Source of the DNA: Mycoplasmoidaceae bacterium | Lineage (GTDB): Bacteria > Bacillota_I > Bacilli_A > Mycoplasmatales > Mycoplasmoidaceae | Direction: 5' to 3' | Assembly (NCBI GenBank): GCA_024427265.1 | Contig: JAKSVP010000009.1 | Coordinates: 1 to 29,354, forward strand | Length of the DNA stretch: 29,354 bases | The notes under the pieces: generated by a model | Databases searched by the model: none | The model's input: only the letters and a program-made list of their open reading frames with translations | What the model was told of the DNA's origin: nothing | Shown here: positions 19,109 through 29,217 of the stretch, piece by piece | Position numbering within the stretch: the first letter of the stretch is position 1 | How the letters are laid out: every line of letters starts with the position of its first letter | Made by a program: the position numbers and the translations under genes

Positions 19109-19131
19109 GAATCTATTGGACATAATACTCC
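19109..19131 (+). repeat. Direct repeat copy 1 (in antitoxin RNA)
   Basis: GAATCTATTG (19109-19118), two bases, CATAATA (19121-19127) and CTCC (19128-19131). The first two blocks are identical to copy 2 at 19262-19285, which lies over the peptide start site. Confidence 0.85.
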
Positions 19132-19136
19132 AATAT

Positions 19137-19169
19137 AAAAAAGAGTCGATCACTAGTCGACTCTTTTTT
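19137..19169. terminator. Symmetric bidirectional terminator shared by two convergent RNAs
   Basis: A perfect 13-bp stem AAAAAAGAGTCGA/TCGACTCTTTTTT (19137-19149 with 19157-19169) has a 7-nt loop TCACTAG. It ends in U runs on both strands, so the small RNA (plus) and the peptide mRNA (minus) finish with complementary terminator loops. Confidence 0.92.
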
Positions 19170-19203
19170 CTATGCTAATGACTCCATTAACATGATAAGT
19201 TTG

Positions 19204-19275
19204 CTATACCACCAGTATTATCACTAATACTAGTGCAAGTAGTGCTATGGCGCCACTTACCGAATCTATTGTCAT
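19204..19275 (-). CDS. 23-residue hydrophobic peptide, putative Fst-like type I toxin
   Basis: A very short frame starts at ATG 19275 behind the strongest Shine-Dalgarno of the window (AAGGAGGATATT). It encodes MTIDSVSGAIALLALVLVII followed by LVV and TAG. After a short polar start it is one continuous transmembrane helix, the form of Fst/Ldr-type membrane toxins, but without their charged tail. Its own TATAAT (19359-19364), a structured leader and a terminator frame it as an independent unit. The convergent RNA at 19109-19169 is complementary to its ribosome site and first codons. Alternatives are a small membrane peptide under antisense control with a non-toxic role. Confidence 0.65.
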   Translation of the reverse strand: MTIDSVSGAIALLALVLVIILVV

Positions 19276-19285
19276 AATATCCTCC
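19262..19285 (+). repeat. Direct repeat copy 2 (over the peptide start codon and SD)
   Basis: GAATCTATTG (19262-19271), one base, CATAATA (19273-19279), TCCTCC (19280-19285). The CAT is the complement of the peptide ATG, and TCCTCC is the complement of its GGAGGA. The paired copy is 19109-19131. Confidence 0.85.
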
Positions 19286-19290
19286 TTCCT

Positions 19291-19326
19291 ATGGGCAGAA
19301 AGCCAAAGATGGGTATCTGCCCATCT
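19291..19326 (-). promoter_or_regulatory. Structured 5' leader of the peptide mRNA with two alternative hairpins
   Basis: Stem A pairs ATGGGCAGA (19291-19299) with TCTGCCCAT (19316-19324), 9 bp. Stem B pairs AGATGGG (19307-19313) with CCCATCT (19320-19326), 7 bp. They share bases and exclude each other. Stem B would form first during minus-strand transcription, and stem A ends a few bases before the Shine-Dalgarno. Confidence 0.6.
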
Positions 19327-19358
19327 CAAAGAAGATATTATTAGAAAAGATTATTAGT

Positions 19359-19364
19359 ATTATA
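19359..19364 (-). promoter_or_regulatory. -10 box (TATAAT) for the peptide gene
   Basis: The minus strand reads TTATATAATACT. Transcription would begin near 19352, giving a leader of about 75 nt that includes the alternative hairpins. Confidence 0.5.
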
Positions 19365-19370
19365 TAACAT

Positions 19371-21256
<1,886 letters not shown>

Positions 21257-21265
<9 letters not shown>

Positions 21266-21283
21266 GGTTAATCCCTATTTTTT
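21257..21283. terminator. Bidirectional terminator between dnaK and the convergent lipoprotein
   Basis: The stem AAAAAATAGGG/CCCTATTTTTT has a 5-nt loop and overlaps the dnaK stop. It ends dnaK on the plus strand and the 21282-21812 gene on the minus strand. Confidence 0.9.
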
Positions 21284-21812
21284 AATTAGCTCTAAGTACA
21301 TTCTTTATTTTTAAGCTAAAGTTGTCACATACAACCTTAGAAGTGATTTCAAATAATGAATCTTTTGTCTCATCACCTTCAAGGCGGTTAACTTCTTCAA
21401 CTATTTCCTCGCTCATTTGAATTGAAGCATGTCCGCTTGATGCAATTAGATAAAAATCTTTTTTGTCTCCATCTACAGTTCCTTGCTCTAATTTTTTACC
21501 ATTAAATGTAATGACTGGGTGTTCATCAAACCCATAGAATGAATCACCTGTTTCTGCATCAGGATGTCTGCCAAAATAAAAGAGACAGTTAGCAGGATCT
21601 GCACAATTTCAAATTTTGAAATTTATGACAAACTTGTATGTTGTGTTTTTGTCAAATGACATTTCATTACTATAAATGTATGCATCTCTACCCTCATAAC
21701 CTGTGCATTTATCTAAATTAACAATAACAGTTTTGCCACAAGAGCTAACACTTGTTATTATAGCCGGAGCTATTGCCGCAGTTGCTAATGTTGGAATTAA
21801 TATTTTTTTCAT
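21282..21812 (-). CDS. Small lipoprotein with a TA-repeat promoter
   Basis: 176 residues. The signal MKKILIPTLATAAIAPAIIT leads to SVSSC, with Cys25 as lipidation site. The mature part is acidic and polar (DKCTGYEGRDAYIYS, EEIVEEVNRLEGDETKD) and lacks the blocks of the four tandem lipoproteins, although N- and C-terminal features (FDKNTTYKF; a closing strand KIKNVLRAN) suggest a similar style. One UGA Trp is read at 21609. The start was set at the ATG behind GAGGTAG rather than a longer upstream frame that crosses the promoter. Function unknown. Confidence 0.82.
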
Positions 21813-21830
21813 AATTTCTACCTCGGCAAA

Positions 21831-21847
21831 ATTATATATATATATAT
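21831..21847 (-). promoter_or_regulatory. Promoter with (TA)7 tract between -10 and -35
   Basis: On the minus strand TATAAT (21836-21831) is preceded by a (TA)7 run (21833-21847, overlapping the box), so the tract fills most of the spacer to any -35. Repeat-number changes would alter spacer length and lipoprotein expression. Confidence 0.5.
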
Positions 21848-21867
21848 GAATCTGCTCAGAAACTATA

Positions 21868-21890
21868 AAAAAATAGAGCAATAGCTCTAC
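21868..21890 (-). terminator. Intrinsic terminator after the Cys/Lys-rich peptide gene
   Basis: On the minus strand GTAGAGC, TATT, GCTCTA is followed by seven T. It lies about 20 nt after the 21910 stop and ends the short peptide transcript before the lipoprotein promoter. Confidence 0.75.
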
Positions 21891-21909
21891 TTCTTAAATT
21901 TTGAAGAAA

Positions 21910-21993
21910 TTATTTTTTCTTTTTACCGCAGCAGCATCCGCAACCACATTTTTTAGTTTTCTTTGCTGCTTTTTTAGTCTTTTTGCAAGCCAT
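21910..21993 (-). CDS. 27-residue Cys/Lys-rich peptide
   Basis: A short frame runs from ATG 21993 to TAA 21910 behind a purine-rich ribosome site (GGGAGAGG). The product starts MACKKTKKAAKKTKK, continues CGCGCCCG and ends KKKK: six cysteines among 27 residues, five of them in an eight-residue cluster, in a Lys-rich chain. It has its own TATAAT (22022-22027) and terminator, so it is a complete transcription unit. The cluster could bind metal like a small metallothionein, and the Lys runs could bind nucleic acid or lipid. I do not recognise a family. Confidence 0.6.
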   Translation of the reverse strand: MACKKTKKAAKKTKKCGCGCCCGKKKK

Positions 21994-22021
21994 TTTTTCC
22001 TCTCCCTTTTTCTATATTTTT

Positions 22022-22027
22022 ATTATA
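22022..22027 (-). promoter_or_regulatory. -10 box (TATAAT) for the Cys/Lys-rich peptide
   Basis: The minus strand reads CTTATAATAA in the short gap between the valS stop and the peptide start, giving a leader of about 20 nt with the ribosome site. Confidence 0.5.
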
Positions 22028-22040
22028 AGTGAACGAAAAA

Positions 22041-24614
22041 TTATTTGTTTAAAGAAAGTAAGATTTGTTGCTTTTCAGCTTCATATTTTGCTAACTTATC
22101 GCGTTCAGCTTGAACTTTATCTGCTGGTGCTTTAGCTACGAAATTAGCATTAGCTAACATACCTTGAGCACGTTTAATTTCAAACTCAACAACTTCTAAA
22201 CGTTTAGCTAAATCTTGACTCTTATTTTCAACTTGTTCTTTTAAACAAATGATTCCATCTTCAATAACTAAGGCTGTTGTGCCTTCTGGTTTAATATCAA
22301 CAAAATTGTTGATCTTAATATTAAAGTTAGACAATAATGCATTCAGTTGTTCTATTCTAATTTTATCATCTGTTACATAATCAAAACTAATTTCATTCTT
22401 TCTACTTAAAGAATGTTTAATACGATAATCTCTTAAACAATTTGTAATGTTTGCAAAGTGTTTCATTATTGTTCTATCGAAGTTATATTTAATCTTTAGA
22501 GGTTTAACTGTTGTATATCACAAATATTTGTGATTAATTTCATAGAACAAATAATCTGAAATTGCTGGAGCAATTGGATAGAACAATTTTAAGAATTCAT
22601 CAAAAATGAACAAAGCAACAGCTTTTTGTTTTCCAACTTTTCTTTTATTATTAAGGTTAATCTTGATGAACTCAAGATATTGATTACAGAAATCATTTCA
22701 GAAACAATCAATCAATGCTTTGTTAGCAACTGTAAAATCATATTTGTTGTAAAGTTCTATTAATTGAACAATTAGCTTATTCAGTTTATCTAACATTCAA
22801 CAGTCAAAAGGATTTAAATCCTTGGCTGTGAATTTAATTTGATGACCTGAAATTAAGTTATATGAGTTTCATATTTTATTTAATACTGATCAATAATATG
22901 TGATCTTTTCTTCATTAAATCTAAGGTCTTCACCCATAGTTGATGATGAAGTGAAGAACATCTTCATTGCATCAGAACCATATTTAGCAACTAGATCCAT
23001 AGGATCTACACCGTTACCTAAAGACTTGGACATTTTACGTCCTTGACTATCTCTTATTAATCCATGGATTAATACTTGATCAAAAGGCATCTTCTTGCTT
23101 CAATGATTGCACATATTCATCATTCTAGCAACTCAGAAGAATAAGATATCATAAGCAGTAACTAGTAAACTAGTTGGGTAGAATTCTTTATATTTTTTAT
23201 CATCTCTTCAACTAGTACAAACTAGTGGTCATAGACCAGATGAGAATCAAGTATCTAAAACATCTGGATCTTGAACTCATTTGTCCATATCTTTCGGTGG
23301 TTTAGTAGTAACTAATACTTTGCCAGTTTCCTTGTGGTAGTAAACTGGAAGGCGGTGTCCTCACCATAGTTGTCTTGAGATACATCAATCTTGAATGTTT
23401 TTCATTCAAGTTAATAAAGCTTCATTAAATCTAGGTGGAATAAATTCCACACCTTTATTACTTTGTTGAGCTTCAATTAACTTCTTAGCTAATGGTTCCA
23501 TCTTAACAAATCATTGTTTAGATAAGAATGGTTCAACAATAGTATTTGTTCTTTCTGAATAACCAATATTGTTTACAATATCTTCAATCTTAACTAGTTT
23601 AGCATCAGCGATTAGATCTTCAACTAATTTATCTCTTGCTTGCTTAATGGTCAACATATTGTATGTTAAACCTTTAAAGTCAATGGCATCAGCATTCATT
23701 GTACCATTAGGATTCATAACGTTCTTATAAAGAACAATATGGTGTTTCTTGGCAAGGTTGTAGTCATTAAAGTCATGAGCAGGAGTACATTTCATGATTC
23801 CTGTTCCAAAACCTAATTCTACATACTCATCACCGATAATTGGTAATGCTTTACCATTTGCAGGGTTGATAGCAACCCTACCAATATATTTAGCATTAAC
23901 CTCATCTTTTGGATTGATAACTAAGCAAACATCACCAAACATTGTTTCTGGTCTTGTTGTTGCTACAGTTAAATACTCATTACTATCTTGAAGATAGTAT
24001 TTGAAGTAATACATCTTGGAATTAGTTTCTTTATATATTACTTCAATATCAGAAATTGCTGTTTGTAATTGAGTATCTCAATTAACTAACTTGTAATCTT
24101 GATAAATTAAACCTTGCTTGTATGCATCTACAAATCATTCCATACAAGCTTGATGAACATGTTCATCCATCGTGAAACATTGAGATTTTAAACTTAGAGA
24201 TAAATTTAAACTATCTCATTGTTGAGCAATGAATTGTTTTTGTTCATTAGATCAACCACTTAATTTCTTTAGAAATTCTTCTCTAGAGAAATCAAATCTT
24301 GATCTATTTTCAGTTTCTTTTAAAATCTTTTCATATTTAGTTTGAGTTGCAATACTAGCATGGTCCATACCAGAAATTCACAAGGTATTAAAACCTTGTA
24401 AATGTTTAAATCTAATGATTGCATCTTGTAAGCTTGCATCTCAGGCATGACCTAAGTGAAGTTTACCCGTAATGTTAGGTGGAGGCAAGATAATAGAAAA
24501 ATTAGGACGCTTAGAAGACTTATGGTATTCATAAAAATCTTTATCCTTTAATAGTTTCTTAACCCTTGCTTCAACATAGGCAGGGTTATATTTCTTGCTG
24601 TCTATCTTTGCCAT
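22041..24614 (-). CDS. valS: Valyl-tRNA synthetase
   Basis: 857 residues, typical for ValRS. The class I ATP site is [16 protein letters not shown] (HIGH form HLGH) near residue 35 and [11 protein letters not shown] (KMSKS) near 515. Between them lies the CP1 editing domain ([32 protein letters not shown]). The C-terminus ends in the coiled-coil arm typical of ValRS ([23 protein letters not shown]). It charges tRNA-Val and edits misactivated Thr. Many UGA Trp codons split it under the standard code. It starts 4 nt after engB, so the two are co-transcribed. Confidence 0.97.
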
Positions 24615-24618
24615 AGAA

Positions 24619-25191
24619 TTATTTTAACTTCTTGGTTAAGACATTCATTAATCTTTTTATATAAGAAATATTTAATTTCTTAAATGCGCTCACGGGAATA
24701 AGATTTTGAGGCAAAATACCAAATTCCTTAGCGATTTTGTTGCGGTTATTATCAAAATATGATTTAGCAACTTTGTCACATTTATTTAAAACAATATAAA
24801 CATTTTTAAAACGTTTAGTAACGTTTTTAAAGACATCAATGTCCATGGCTGTTATATGTGCCATGTCACAGATTAAAAAGACGCAAAATAAGTTTGCACG
24901 GTTAGATATGTAATCAACCAACATTTGGTTAATTTCATATTTCTTTTCTTTAGAAACTTGAGCATAACCATATCCTGGTAAATCAACGATTCTATAATCT
25001 CCAAAATCGAACACATTAATTAATTGTGTTCTACCTGGTTGTTTTGAAGTTCTAGCAATTTTAGCATTTGCTAAGGCATTAATTAATGTAGACTTTCCTA
25101 CATTACTTCTACCTACAAAACAAAATTCTACAACTTGATCGTTGATTGCAATTGTGTTTACACAATCTGCTGATTTTATAAACTTAGCCAT
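24619..25191 (-). CDS. engB: EngB/YsxC ribosome-assembly GTPase
   Basis: 190 residues. G1 is GRSNVGKST at about 27-35, followed by the switch I region RTSKQPGRTQLINVF, G3 DLPGYGYAQVSKEKK, G4 NKCDK and G5 VSAFK. This is the full pattern of the YihA/YsxC family, which assists late assembly of the 50S subunit. It sits between the YneF-like gene (3-nt gap) and valS (4-nt gap). Confidence 0.96.
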   Translation of the reverse strand: MAKFIKSADCVNTIAINDQVVEFCFVGRSNVGKSTLINALANAKIARTSKQPGRTQLINVFDFGDYRIVDLPGYGYAQVSKEKKYEINQMLVDYISNRANLFCVFLICDMAHITAMDIDVFKNVTKRFKNVYIVLNKCDKVAKSYFDNNRNKIAKEFGILPQNLIPVSAFKKLNISYIKRLMNVLTKKLK

Positions 25192-25194
25192 GAA

Positions 25195-25425
25195 TTACTT
25201 TTGTTGTCTTTTCATTGCTTCCATTACTTGGTTTATTTGACTTTCAGATGGTGTACGACCCATTTGTTGGTACATCGCTTTTATTTGTTCGCGTGTAACA
25301 GGTGGGTTGTCTTTAAGTTGTTTCTTAAAGTATCTTTGTCCAATAGCAAATCCTATAAGGATTCCAATAATAATTCCTGCTATTGTTACGCCTACTGCCA
25401 ATCCGGCTATTGCTCCTGCTGACAT
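25195..25425 (-). CDS. YneF-like (UPF0154) small membrane protein
   Basis: 76 residues. One N-terminal transmembrane helix (GAIAGLAVGVTIAGIIIGIL) is followed by the UPF0154 signature FKKQLKDNPPVTREQIKAMYQQMGRTPSESQINQVM. Function unknown in the family. Its position directly after tkt parallels the tkt-yne arrangement in Bacillus. The ribosome site AAGGAG overlaps the tkt stop, and engB follows after 3 nt. Confidence 0.9.
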   Translation of the reverse strand: MSAGAIAGLAVGVTIAGIIIGILIGFAIGQRYFKKQLKDNPPVTREQIKAMYQQMGRTPSESQINQVMEAMKRQQK

Positions 25426-25437
25426 ATCTAATCTCCT

Positions 25438-27405
25438 TTATTTATTCAATCACTTGTTAATTTTACTTGCTATTTGGCCACAAGTTAAGCCAAGTTTTCT
25501 GACTACGTCATCTGGCTTACCTGAGACACCAAATGTGTCACAGCCAATAGCATAATCAACATATTTATATCAAGGTGCTGTTGCGCCATATTCAATAGAA
25601 ATCTTTTTAGAATCATCAAAGATTTCATCAATGTATTTCTTATCTTGTGTCATAAGTAACTCTAGAGAGTTAATTGCCACAACCCTACAAGGTCTTTCTA
25701 ATCTGTTTGCTACTTCTAATGCTAGAGGAAGTTCAGATCCAGTAGCATATAAAGTAATCTTGTAGTTCTTATCAGTTCTAACTGCATATGCACCCTTACA
25801 AGCAAGTTGGAAGTCAACATTGACTTGGTTAAATGGTGATCTGCTTGTAACAATTGTTACAGGTGTTTCTTTAGACTTAAATGCTGTTTCTAAAGCAACA
25901 ATCATATCAACTGTGCTTGTTGGTCTAAAGACCATGTGGTTAGGAATTAATCTCAATGTTCACAATTGTTCAATTGGTTGGTGTGTTGGACCATCTTCAC
26001 CAACTGTAATTGAATCATGAGAATAAACATTGATAGTTGGTAATTTGCTTATAGCAGCTAATCTAATTGCTGCTTTGTTGTAATCACTAAAACTCATGAA
26101 TGTTGAGCCAATGGCTTTAAAGCCACCATAGGCAACAATACCATTATTAATTGCAGACATTGCAAATTCCCTAACACCACAATCTAAGTTTTGTCCATCT
26201 CAATTGTTTGCAGTAATTTTATCTGATCCATTAATCTTCATCATTGTTGATGATGAAACATCAGCAATAGAACAAATAATATTTAAGTTGTTTTGAGCAA
26301 TTGCTTGGAAAACATCACTACAAACTTTTCTTGTTGAATCCTTTTCAGGGAAATTACCAAAGTTGAATCAACGGTGGTGGAAATGAACTTTCTTACGATC
26401 AACAATGTTTGAAATACGATCGTATAACAACATGTTGTTCTTTTCTAACTTTTCACGTTTTTCGTTGAAATCATTTATCTTTCTATCAACTCTTTCAACA
26501 ATTCTACGTGGTAGTGTTGATAGTTTAGCTGGAATAGTGAAATCTTCATAGTTGTAGTCCAAATTCTTTTTTAATTCAGCTAATTGTTCTTCAGTTAATG
26601 GAGAACCATGTGCTTTGTTACTACCAGCATTTACTGAGCCAAGACCAATAGTGGTCTTTGCAATAATAACTGATGGTTTGTTCTTACACATTCTTGCTCT
26701 AGAAAAAGCAGATTTAATTTGGTGGTTGCTATTTCCATTTTCACATAAAACTACGTTTCAACCCATAGATTTAAAGTATCTTGAAGTTTTAATAGCTGTG
26801 GAATCAGATACTTTACCATCTAGTTGAATACTGTTGTAATCATAAATCATGATTAAACGATTAAGTTTTAATCTACCAGCAATAGCGATTGCCTCATAGC
26901 TAATACCTTCTTCAAAACAACCATCACCAAATAAACAGTATGTGTAGTTGTTAATTAATTCACAACGTGGTGAGTTAATTAAATTTGCCATTTTCTTACT
27001 AGCTATAGCTAAACCTACTGCCATAGCAATTCCTTGGCCTAATGGTCCTGAACTAACTTCAACACCATTTAGTAAATATGGTTCAGGATGACCTGGAGTT
27101 TTAGAATCTATTTGTCTGAAGTTTTTAAGATCAGACATATAAACACCTTTGTAACCACAAAGCACTAGTGTTGCATAAAGCAAGCTACTACCATGACCAG
27201 CAGATAAAACAAAACGATCACGGTTAAAGAAGTTAGGATCAGCAGGTGAACTATTTAATTGGTTAGCAAATAATTCATACATGATATCAGCAGCACCTAA
27301 AGCAATTCCGGGGTGGCCAGACTTAGCTCTAGTTATAGCACTAGCTGCTAATACTCTTAAAGTATTTGCTGCTAATTTAGGATCAATTTTTGTTTTTCAT
27401 TTCAT
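25438..27405 (-). CDS. tkt: Transketolase
   Basis: 655 residues. The thiamine-diphosphate site is LFGDGCFEEGISYEA followed by YDYNSIQLDG. The N-terminal SGHPGIALGAADIMY and GPLGQGIAMAVGLAIA motifs and the central SHDSITVGEDGPTHQPIEQL (pyrimidine domain with catalytic Glu region) are all present, and a C-terminal domain completes it. It moves two-carbon units between sugar phosphates, linking glycolysis and the pentose phosphate pathway. Start MKWK (third codon UGA Trp) lies 4 nt after udk. It is followed by the YneF-like gene. Confidence 0.97.
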
Positions 27406-27409
27406 GGTA

Positions 27410-28036
27410 TTACCTGCTTCCTAACCTTGTTTTAATAGCTTTTATTAAATACTTAATACTTTTTAAGTTTGTTCTATCTCATGGTAAAACAATATCAGCT
27501 TTTCATCTACGAGGTTTTACATATTTTTCATACATAGGTACAACAGTTTCATTTCATTGCATCTTAACAGATGTTGCAGTTCTACCACGATGTTTTTGGT
27601 CACGTTCCAAACGTCTTTTGAAACATTCTTCTATGTCAGTATCAACATAGATTTTTAGTTCTGCCATATCACTAAGTCTTTCATCAAACAAAGATAAAAA
27701 GCCTTCAAAAATAATAATTTTTGTAGGTTTAATTAATTGTCTTTTAGCTTTACGACAATGTTTAGTGTAATCATAAACCGGAGCCATTGTTGGTTTGTTA
27801 TCTATTAAAGCTCGTAGAGATCTTCTTAATAATGTTCAGTCAAAAGCTTTTGGATGATCAAAATTTGGATGACCAGTTCTTCTAACTTTTGGCATCACAG
27901 TTGTATTTTTTTTGTAAAAACGATCGATACAAATAATTTGTGCTTGGTTTTTTCTAAAACTGTTCTTAATTTGCTTAGCAACAGTTGATTTGCCTGACCC
28001 TGAGCAACCAGCAACAATGATAAGTTTATTTTTCAT
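27410..28036 (-). CDS. udk: Uridine kinase
   Basis: 208 residues. The P-loop GCSGSGKST is at about 10-18. IICIDRFYKK (catalytic Asp region), the Walker B-like KIIIFEGFLSL and a lid RRLERDQKHRGRT identify the uridine/cytidine kinase family. It phosphorylates uridine to UMP in pyrimidine salvage, which mollicutes rely on. UGA Trp codons occur near 27834 and beyond. The ATG lies 7 nt from a TATAAT, so the mRNA is probably leaderless. It heads the udk-tkt-yneF-engB-valS run. Confidence 0.92.
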
Positions 28037-28043
28037 ATAAAAA

Positions 28044-28049
28044 ATTATA
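28044..28049 (-). promoter_or_regulatory. -10 box for udk, leaderless
   Basis: The minus strand reads TATAATTTTTTATATG: TATAAT, 7 nt, then the udk start codon, the same spacing as the flavin-reductase-like gene. Confidence 0.6.
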
Positions 28050-28100
28050 TTTTATTTATAAAATAAATAAGTATTATTTAATATATTTTCAATTATTTGA

Positions 28101-28106
28101 TATAAT
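28101..28106 (+). promoter_or_regulatory. Extended -10 (TGATATAAT) for rpmB and the tRNAs
   Basis: TATTTGATATAAT has the TGn extension of a strong -10. The rpmB start lies 26 nt downstream behind AAAGGTAAG. Confidence 0.65.
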
Positions 28107-28132
28107 TAAAAAACGCGTAAAGGTAAGAAACA

Positions 28133-28384
28133 ATGAGTAGAAAAGATTATTTCACAAATAAACGTGCAATGAGTGGAAACAAAAAATCACACGCCATGAA
28201 TCATTCAAGACGTGTTTGAAATGTTAACTTACAAACAGTTAGAATTACATTACCTAACGGTCAAGTTAAAAAAGTAAAAGTTTCTACTAAAACATTAAAA
28301 ACTCTTAATAAGAGAAAAATAAATGGTGCTAGCAAAGGCAAAAAAGCTAGCAAACCTGCTGCTAAAAAAGCAGCAACTAAGTAA
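28133..28384 (+). CDS. rpmB: Ribosomal protein bL28
   Basis: 83 residues. MSRKDYFTNKRAMSGNKKSH, then NHSRRVWNVNLQTVRI (the Trp is UGA) and VKVSTKTLKTL match bL28, followed by an Ala/Lys-rich tail. It is a basic component of the 50S subunit. A standard-code reading would break it at residue 27. It has its own extended -10 and probably shares its transcript with the two tRNAs that follow. Confidence 0.95.
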
Positions 28385-28399
28385 TTTTAATTACTTAAT

Positions 28400-28476
28400 G
28401 GGAGTATAGCTCAGTTGGTTAGAGCACACCCCTGATAAGGGTGAGGTCGATTGTTCGAGTCAATTTACTCCCACCA
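28400..28476 (+). tRNA. trnI: tRNA-Ile (anticodon GAU)
   Basis: Acceptor GGGAGTA/TACTCCC, D arm AGCTCAGTTGGTTAGAGC, anticodon stem CACCC/GGGTG with loop CTGATAA, T arm TTGTTCGAGTCAA and encoded CCA. It lies 15 nt after rpmB. Confidence 0.96.
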
Positions 28477-28482
28477 TATAAT

Positions 28483-28559
28483 GGGGCCTTAGCTCAGCCT
28501 GATAGAGCACCTGATTTGCACTCAGGGGGTCGAGGGTTTGATTCCCTTAGGCTCCACCA
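28483..28559 (+). tRNA. trnA: tRNA-Ala (anticodon UGC)
   Basis: Acceptor GGGGCCT/AGGCTCC (one G-U pair), D arm AGCTCAGCCTGATAGAGC, anticodon stem CCTGA/TCAGG with loop TTTGCAC, T arm GAGGGTTTGATTCCCTT and encoded CCA. It follows tRNA-Ile after 6 nt. Confidence 0.96.
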
Positions 28560-28566
28560 TTAAATC

Positions 28567-28594
28567 AAAACTAGGGACAAGTTCCCTAGTTTTT
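28567..28594 (+). terminator. Intrinsic terminator after the tRNA pair
   Basis: AAAACTAGGGA paired with TCCCTAGTTTT around a short loop is followed by a T run. It closes the rpmB-tRNA-Ile-tRNA-Ala transcript. Confidence 0.88.
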
Positions 28595-28626
28595 ATTTGC
28601 TTATATATAAGCAAATAAATTTACTA

Positions 28627-28632
28627 TATAAT
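28627..28632 (+). promoter_or_regulatory. -10 box for the four-helix membrane protein, leaderless
   Basis: TATAATGTTTATATG: TATAAT, 6 nt, then the start codon at 28639. There is no ribosome site. Confidence 0.6.
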
Positions 28633-28638
28633 GTTTAT

Positions 28639-29217
28639 ATGTTAGAAAATAAGACAAATTTGGAAACTAATGTTACGACAAAACATCGTAAAGTTTATAA
28701 CATAATGTCTTGGATATTTATAGGTGTAACGATCTTTATTATTTGTATGCTTGCTATTATTGCAGGTATTACAATTTATTTGTGAGTTTCTGACAAAATA
28801 ACTCAATATAGAGATCCTCAAGTTTATTCATTATATGTAACAGCAGTTACATTTGTTATAATGGACATCTGTTTTATGGTCATTTGGTTTGGTTTAATCA
28901 TAGCTGGTATGGTTATTGGAAATAAACGCCGAAACTTAACAACTAATAAACGTTTATTCAATATTGCCAATATAACTTTGTTAAGTGTGTTTGTTGTCCT
29001 TAGTATTGTTGTTGTAATCCTTGGAGCATTATGATTAGGTGGTTACCATTATGACATTCATACTAGAGCTGGACTAATGGTTGGAATTGGTGTTCTTGAG
29101 ATAATTAAAGGTGTGTTTATGATTGGTGCACTTGTTGTGTCACTTAGAATTGCAATAAGAAACACAAAACTAGAAGTTAATAGTGCTTCATTGGGGGTGC
29201 AAAATGAAACTATGTAA
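28639..29217 (+). CDS. Unrecognised four-helix membrane protein
   Basis: 192 residues after reading UGA as Trp at 28783 and 29032. A polar N-terminus of about 20 residues precedes four transmembrane segments at about 23-50, 63-93, 100-130 and 145-170, with short loops and a polar C-terminus. No family is recognised. The ATG at 28639 is preferred over an upstream in-frame ATG (28597) because a TATAAT sits 6 nt before it and the upstream stretch lies in the promoter. It overlaps the next lipoprotein gene by 14 bp. Confidence 0.75.

Larger units (their letters stand above)
19109..19169 (+). ncRNA. Putative antisense antitoxin RNA (par RNA II-like)
   Basis: A roughly 60-nt RNA is predicted from the TATAAT at 19097-19102 to the terminator at 19137-19169. 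Its 5' part carries GAATCTATTG and CATAATA followed by CTCC. These also occur on the plus strand at 19262-19285 across the start codon and Shine-Dalgarno of the convergent 23-residue peptide gene, so the RNA is complementary to that mRNA's translation-initiation region. A short hairpin TATTGGA/TCCAATA (19114-19134) precedes the terminator. The terminator loop contains CUAG, which fits the YUNR U-turn motif used for kissing in par. A short leaderless reading frame starts at 19106 but looks fortuitous. Confidence 0.6.

Noticed and set aside
19106..19177. Short plus-strand frame starting ATG 19106 inside the putative antitoxin RNA
   Set aside because: It has no ribosome site, runs through the terminator stem and encodes nothing recognisable; the shared repeats explain the sequence better as RNA.
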